Shown: positions 61,552 through 64,000 of the stretch, piece after piece
Numbering within the stretch: the stretch's first letter is position 1
How the letters are laid out: each line of letters begins with the position of its first letter
Assembly (NCBI GenBank): GCA_944324495.1
Contig: CALUWN010000008.1
Coordinates: 1-64,000, forward strand
Length of the DNA: 64,000 nt
Source: an uncultured Mucispirillum sp.
GTDB taxonomy: Bacteria > Chrysiogenota > Deferribacteres > Deferribacterales > Mucispirillaceae
Direction: 5' to 3'
The notes under the pieces: generated by a model
Databases searched by the model: none
Seen by the model: only the letters and a program-made list of their open reading frames with translations
Told to the model about the DNA's origin: nothing
Made by a program: the position numbers and the translations under genes

Positions 61552-62688
61552 AATATCACCTCATCTAAATCATAGACTGTATTTATTTTACCAGAAAGCA
61601 CACTAATAAATTTTGGTTTTTCAGAAAAAATTTTAATAATAGTTGGTCTTGAATCATCTATTTCTGAAGCCTGTAATATTGGCTTCATAGAAAACAAACT
61701 GTTGCTGTATGTGAAATTAGAATATTTCTCATTTAAATATTTTTTTGCAAGACGGGACATATATGGATAAGCTGATTCTGGTTTAAATTGACATTCATTA
61801 CAATTTCCCAAAAACTCACTTGAACAAAAATTATTATCACATTGTTTTTGGCACTGAAATGTTGGCAGGTCATTATAACTTGTTATATGTGGCGTAAATG
61901 TTACCGATGTAAGAGAGTGAAGCCCTGTTTTACCAAATGGCATAATAGAAAAAAATGGCCCATCCATTACAGTTATACCCACATCTTTTAATGCACCATT
62001 AGTATTGCAAAGTATTATTTCGCATAATTCATATTTTATCTTTAAGGGCTGAAAACCAAGCTTATTTATAATTTGGTTTACTGAAGCATATGTAGTATTT
62101 AGTATAAACTCTGTTTCAAATTTACTTCCATCTTTTAATGATATAATATATTTATCATTTTCTTGGATAATAGTATCAATATACGCATTGTATTTAATTT
62201 CCACATTTTTATATGTACTTATTTTACTATATAGATATTCTAATAGTAGTTTTGCATCATAAGTATATTCTTGTGTTTCAAATACACCATCACACATACC
62301 AGCATTAAAGTATTCAAGGGGATTTGTTTCCATACACTTTATGTTTGTATCTATGCAAAATTTTCTAAACTCTTTAGCATTGGTCCATGAAAAATTTGTA
62401 CTTGTTGCGTATATTTTTTTAAAGTTTTTTTCTATACAAAACCCATAATCTTCTACAAATCTTTCAAAATAATTGCGTGATTTTATAGCGGTAGAATAAG
62501 AACGAGGGTAATGATAACCCATGTGAACGCGTGCTTGATTTATATAAGTTGCACGCATAAAAGGCGCAGCATCTCGCTCAAGCACTAATATGCGCTTGCC
62601 AAATTCCCCCCCCCCTAATTCTTCCAATTAATTCGGCAGAATATAAGCCGTATAATCCTGCCCCAATAATTATTACATCGTAATTCAT
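61548..62688 (-). pseudogene. FAD-dependent oxidoreductase, split by a G10 tract (putative phase-variable, OFF)
   Basis: ATG at 62688 opens MNYDVIIIGAGLYGLYSAEL, a typical FAD-binding N-terminus with GxGxxG. It reads into a G10 tract at 62615-62606 and stops 12 codons later. The rest of the protein (GKRILVLERDAAPFMRATYINQARVHMGYHYPRS onwards, to 61548) is in another frame. With 9 or 12 Gs the two parts join as a 379-residue DAO-type oxidoreductase. A TTG at 62627 would otherwise start a truncated, cofactor-less protein. It is probably involved in sugar modification in the glycan cluster. Confidence 0.82.
62606..62615 (-). repeat. Homopolymeric G10 tract
   Basis: Ten consecutive Gs on the minus strand lie in coding sequence 74 bases after the ATG. 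In DNA this AT-rich a G10 run is exceptional. The only comparable tract seen here is the G9 at 45346-45354. Confidence 0.9.
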
Positions 62689-62712
62689 TATAAAACCTTG
62701 CCTAGTAGTTAT

Positions 62713-64000
62713 TTATTTCAAATTTTTTAATATCTCGCCTTTTTCAAGTATATATACAGTATAGTTTTTATCTTTATACTGATGATTATGCTCTTTTAAG
62801 AGTGTATTTTTATCCTTGCAATAATCATTAACTTTATTTGTTAATATAAAATATACCTGCTGATGTAAATCTGTATTATCAAAATATTTAACTAAAGTAT
62901 CCCATTTCATTTTATAAAACTGGCATTTCATTACTTTTACAGAGCCTCCCTCTATTGCTCCGTTTGTTAATTCATCCAGCAAATGAGCTTCAGTATGATA
63001 GCCGTATCCAAATTTAATATTATTTTCTTTTAAATATTTTATAACTGGCTCAAAAGTAGCCTTTGGTGTAGGAGTATATATTGCATACTTCTGTTTTGCT
63101 TTATAGTCTGCACTAAATGTGTTATATAATACAGCACTTCCATGAAATAATAGCAAAATCACAAAAATAAGTAAAAGTATTTTTTGTTTTCTACTTTCCT
63201 TGGAAATACAAGCATATATAGCGATTATTACTGGTATAAAAATAGTTACCGTATATAAGTAACGTGGTTTATAGTCTCTAAAAAATATTTCCATGCAAAT
63301 TTGTTCTATTAGTAAAACTACAAAAAATATTACTATAAAATTAATTTTTATATCCTTATTATTTCTAACAATATAATACATCATATAAAAAAATAATATT
63401 ATTAATATATATATACTTAAATTTGAAATTATAGATATTAAATCATTCCAATAGTATATTGAGAAAGTCTGCTTAAAATGATGTATAAATTTATCTATAT
63501 TTTTTGCCGTTATTACAAAAGAATATAATTTCCCTTGAGTATAATCATAGAAATTAACCATATTTCTTAAAAATATGTCATTTATTAAGTATCCAATTAA
63601 TGATACCATTAGACCAACAAAACTATAGATTATATAACTTAAACTTGCTTTTATATCTTTTTTATAAATTATTTTATAAACTAAAAATAATAAAATACTT
63701 GCACATAGTAATGGAACAAATATATAAATAAGTATTCTAATACCATTTAAACTGGCAATAAATATAAGTAGGCTGTATATAGCAATATAAAGCCATTTTT
63801 TTGATGATGTATCAACTATTTTAAGTAAAAGAGCAAAATACATAATATAAAGTATGTAATATACAGGATAAAATGATGATATTATACTTATATATAAATA
63901 ATGGTTTGATATAGGTATAAAAAATATTATCATAGATAAAAAGGCATATTTACTTTCAATATTATATTGTTTTAAAATATAAATGAAAGAAAGTAATAAT
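62713..64000 (-). CDS. Polytopic membrane protein, putative GT-C-type glycosyltransferase (partial)
   Basis: At least 429 residues; the frame remains open to the window edge, so the 5' end lies outside. About nine or more hydrophobic helices are followed by a C-terminal soluble domain (about the last 140 residues: PVIKYLKENNIKFGYGYHTEAHLLDELTNG). This layout is common in GT-C glycosyltransferases and O-antigen-type enzymes. No catalytic motif is visible in the part present. 24 bases separate it from the downstream oxidoreductase gene. Confidence 0.7.
   Translation of the reverse strand, partial: LLLSFIYILKQYNIESKYAFLSMIIFFIPISNHYLYISIISSFYPVYYILYIMYFALLLKIVDTSSKKWLYIAIYSLLIFIASLNGIRILIYIFVPLLCASILLFLVYKIIYKKDIKASLSYIIYSFVGLMVSLIGYLINDIFLRNMVNFYDYTQGKLYSFVITAKNIDKFIHHFKQTFSIYYWNDLISIISNLSIYILIILFFYMMYYIVRNNKDIKINFIVIFFVVLLIEQICMEIFFRDYKPRYLYTVTIFIPVIIAIYACISKESRKQKILLLIFVILLLFHGSAVLYNTFSADYKAKQKYAIYTPTPKATFEPVIKYLKENNIKFGYGYHTEAHLLDELTNGAIEGGSVKVMKCQFYKMKWDTLVKYFDNTDLHQQVYFILTNKVNDYCKDKNTLLKEHNHQYKDKNYTVYILEKGEILKNLK

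Overview
The window is low-GC, gene-dense DNA from a Gram-negative, motile, probably anaerobic bacterium. The evidence is an L-ring lipoprotein (FlgH), sigma-54 flagellar promoters, many lipobox proteins, a KorDABC 2-oxoglutarate:ferredoxin oxidoreductase, a two-subunit class I fumarase and a TorD-type molybdoenzyme chaperone. This combination fits Deferribacteres, and Mucispirillum is my best guess. That is an inference from gene content and base composition; no database was searched.

Layout. 0.2-3.4 kb: thiF/thiS, a secreted beta-propeller-like protein and a TorD chaperone, bracketed by copies of a dispersed repeat. 3.4-4.4 kb: repeat-rich DNA without a gene. 4.4-11 kb, minus strand: META lipoprotein, universal stress protein, receiver-only protein, then the conserved block tatD-metG-ricT-holB and a MOSC-MogA fusion. 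11.0-12.0 kb: a Panacea-domain candidate toxin-antitoxin pair between short direct repeats. 12.5-14.5 kb: a chemotaxis receptor. 14.7-18.7 kb: flagellar genes flgF-flgG-flgA and flgH behind two sigma-54 promoters. 18.9-24.4 kb: an acetyltransferase, an AlkD-like protein, fumarase, malate dehydrogenase and a dicarboxylate symporter. 24.6-28.8 kb, plus strand: two duplicated metallophosphoesterases, an LtaS-like sulfatase-fold enzyme and thpR. 28.9-39.3 kb, minus strand: recJ, relA/spoT and a pseudaminic-acid locus (pseB-pseC-pseF-formyltransferase-pseI) ending in a Maf-type flagellin glycosyltransferase. 39.4-44.2 kb: a biotin operon (birA-bioY-bioB-bioD-bioA-small ORF) with a BirA operator. 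44.2-46.6 kb: two copies of a proline-rich protein plus lipoprotein unit. 46.8-49.8 kb: korDABC and an SdhE-like protein. 50-53.8 kb: an RgpF-like protein, a DUF4143 ATPase and recombination debris. 54-58.5 kb: a regulator-like gene and a six-gene operon with two DUF2589-type proteins and unknown genes. 58.7-64 kb: a surface-glycan cluster that runs off the window.

The most striking signals are two long poly-G tracts in an otherwise AT-rich sequence. One (G9) sits exactly between a perfect TTGACA and a TATGAT box upstream of the second proline-rich/lipoprotein unit, so slippage would change promoter spacing. The other (G10) lies near the 5' end of a FAD-dependent oxidoreductase gene in the glycan cluster and puts its start codon out of frame; nine or twelve Gs would restore a 379-residue protein. 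Together they suggest slipped-strand phase variation of the cell surface. Other candidates for novelty are the formyltransferase that appears to replace PseG/PseH in the pseudaminic-acid locus, the DUF2589 operon, and the Panacea module framed by direct repeats.
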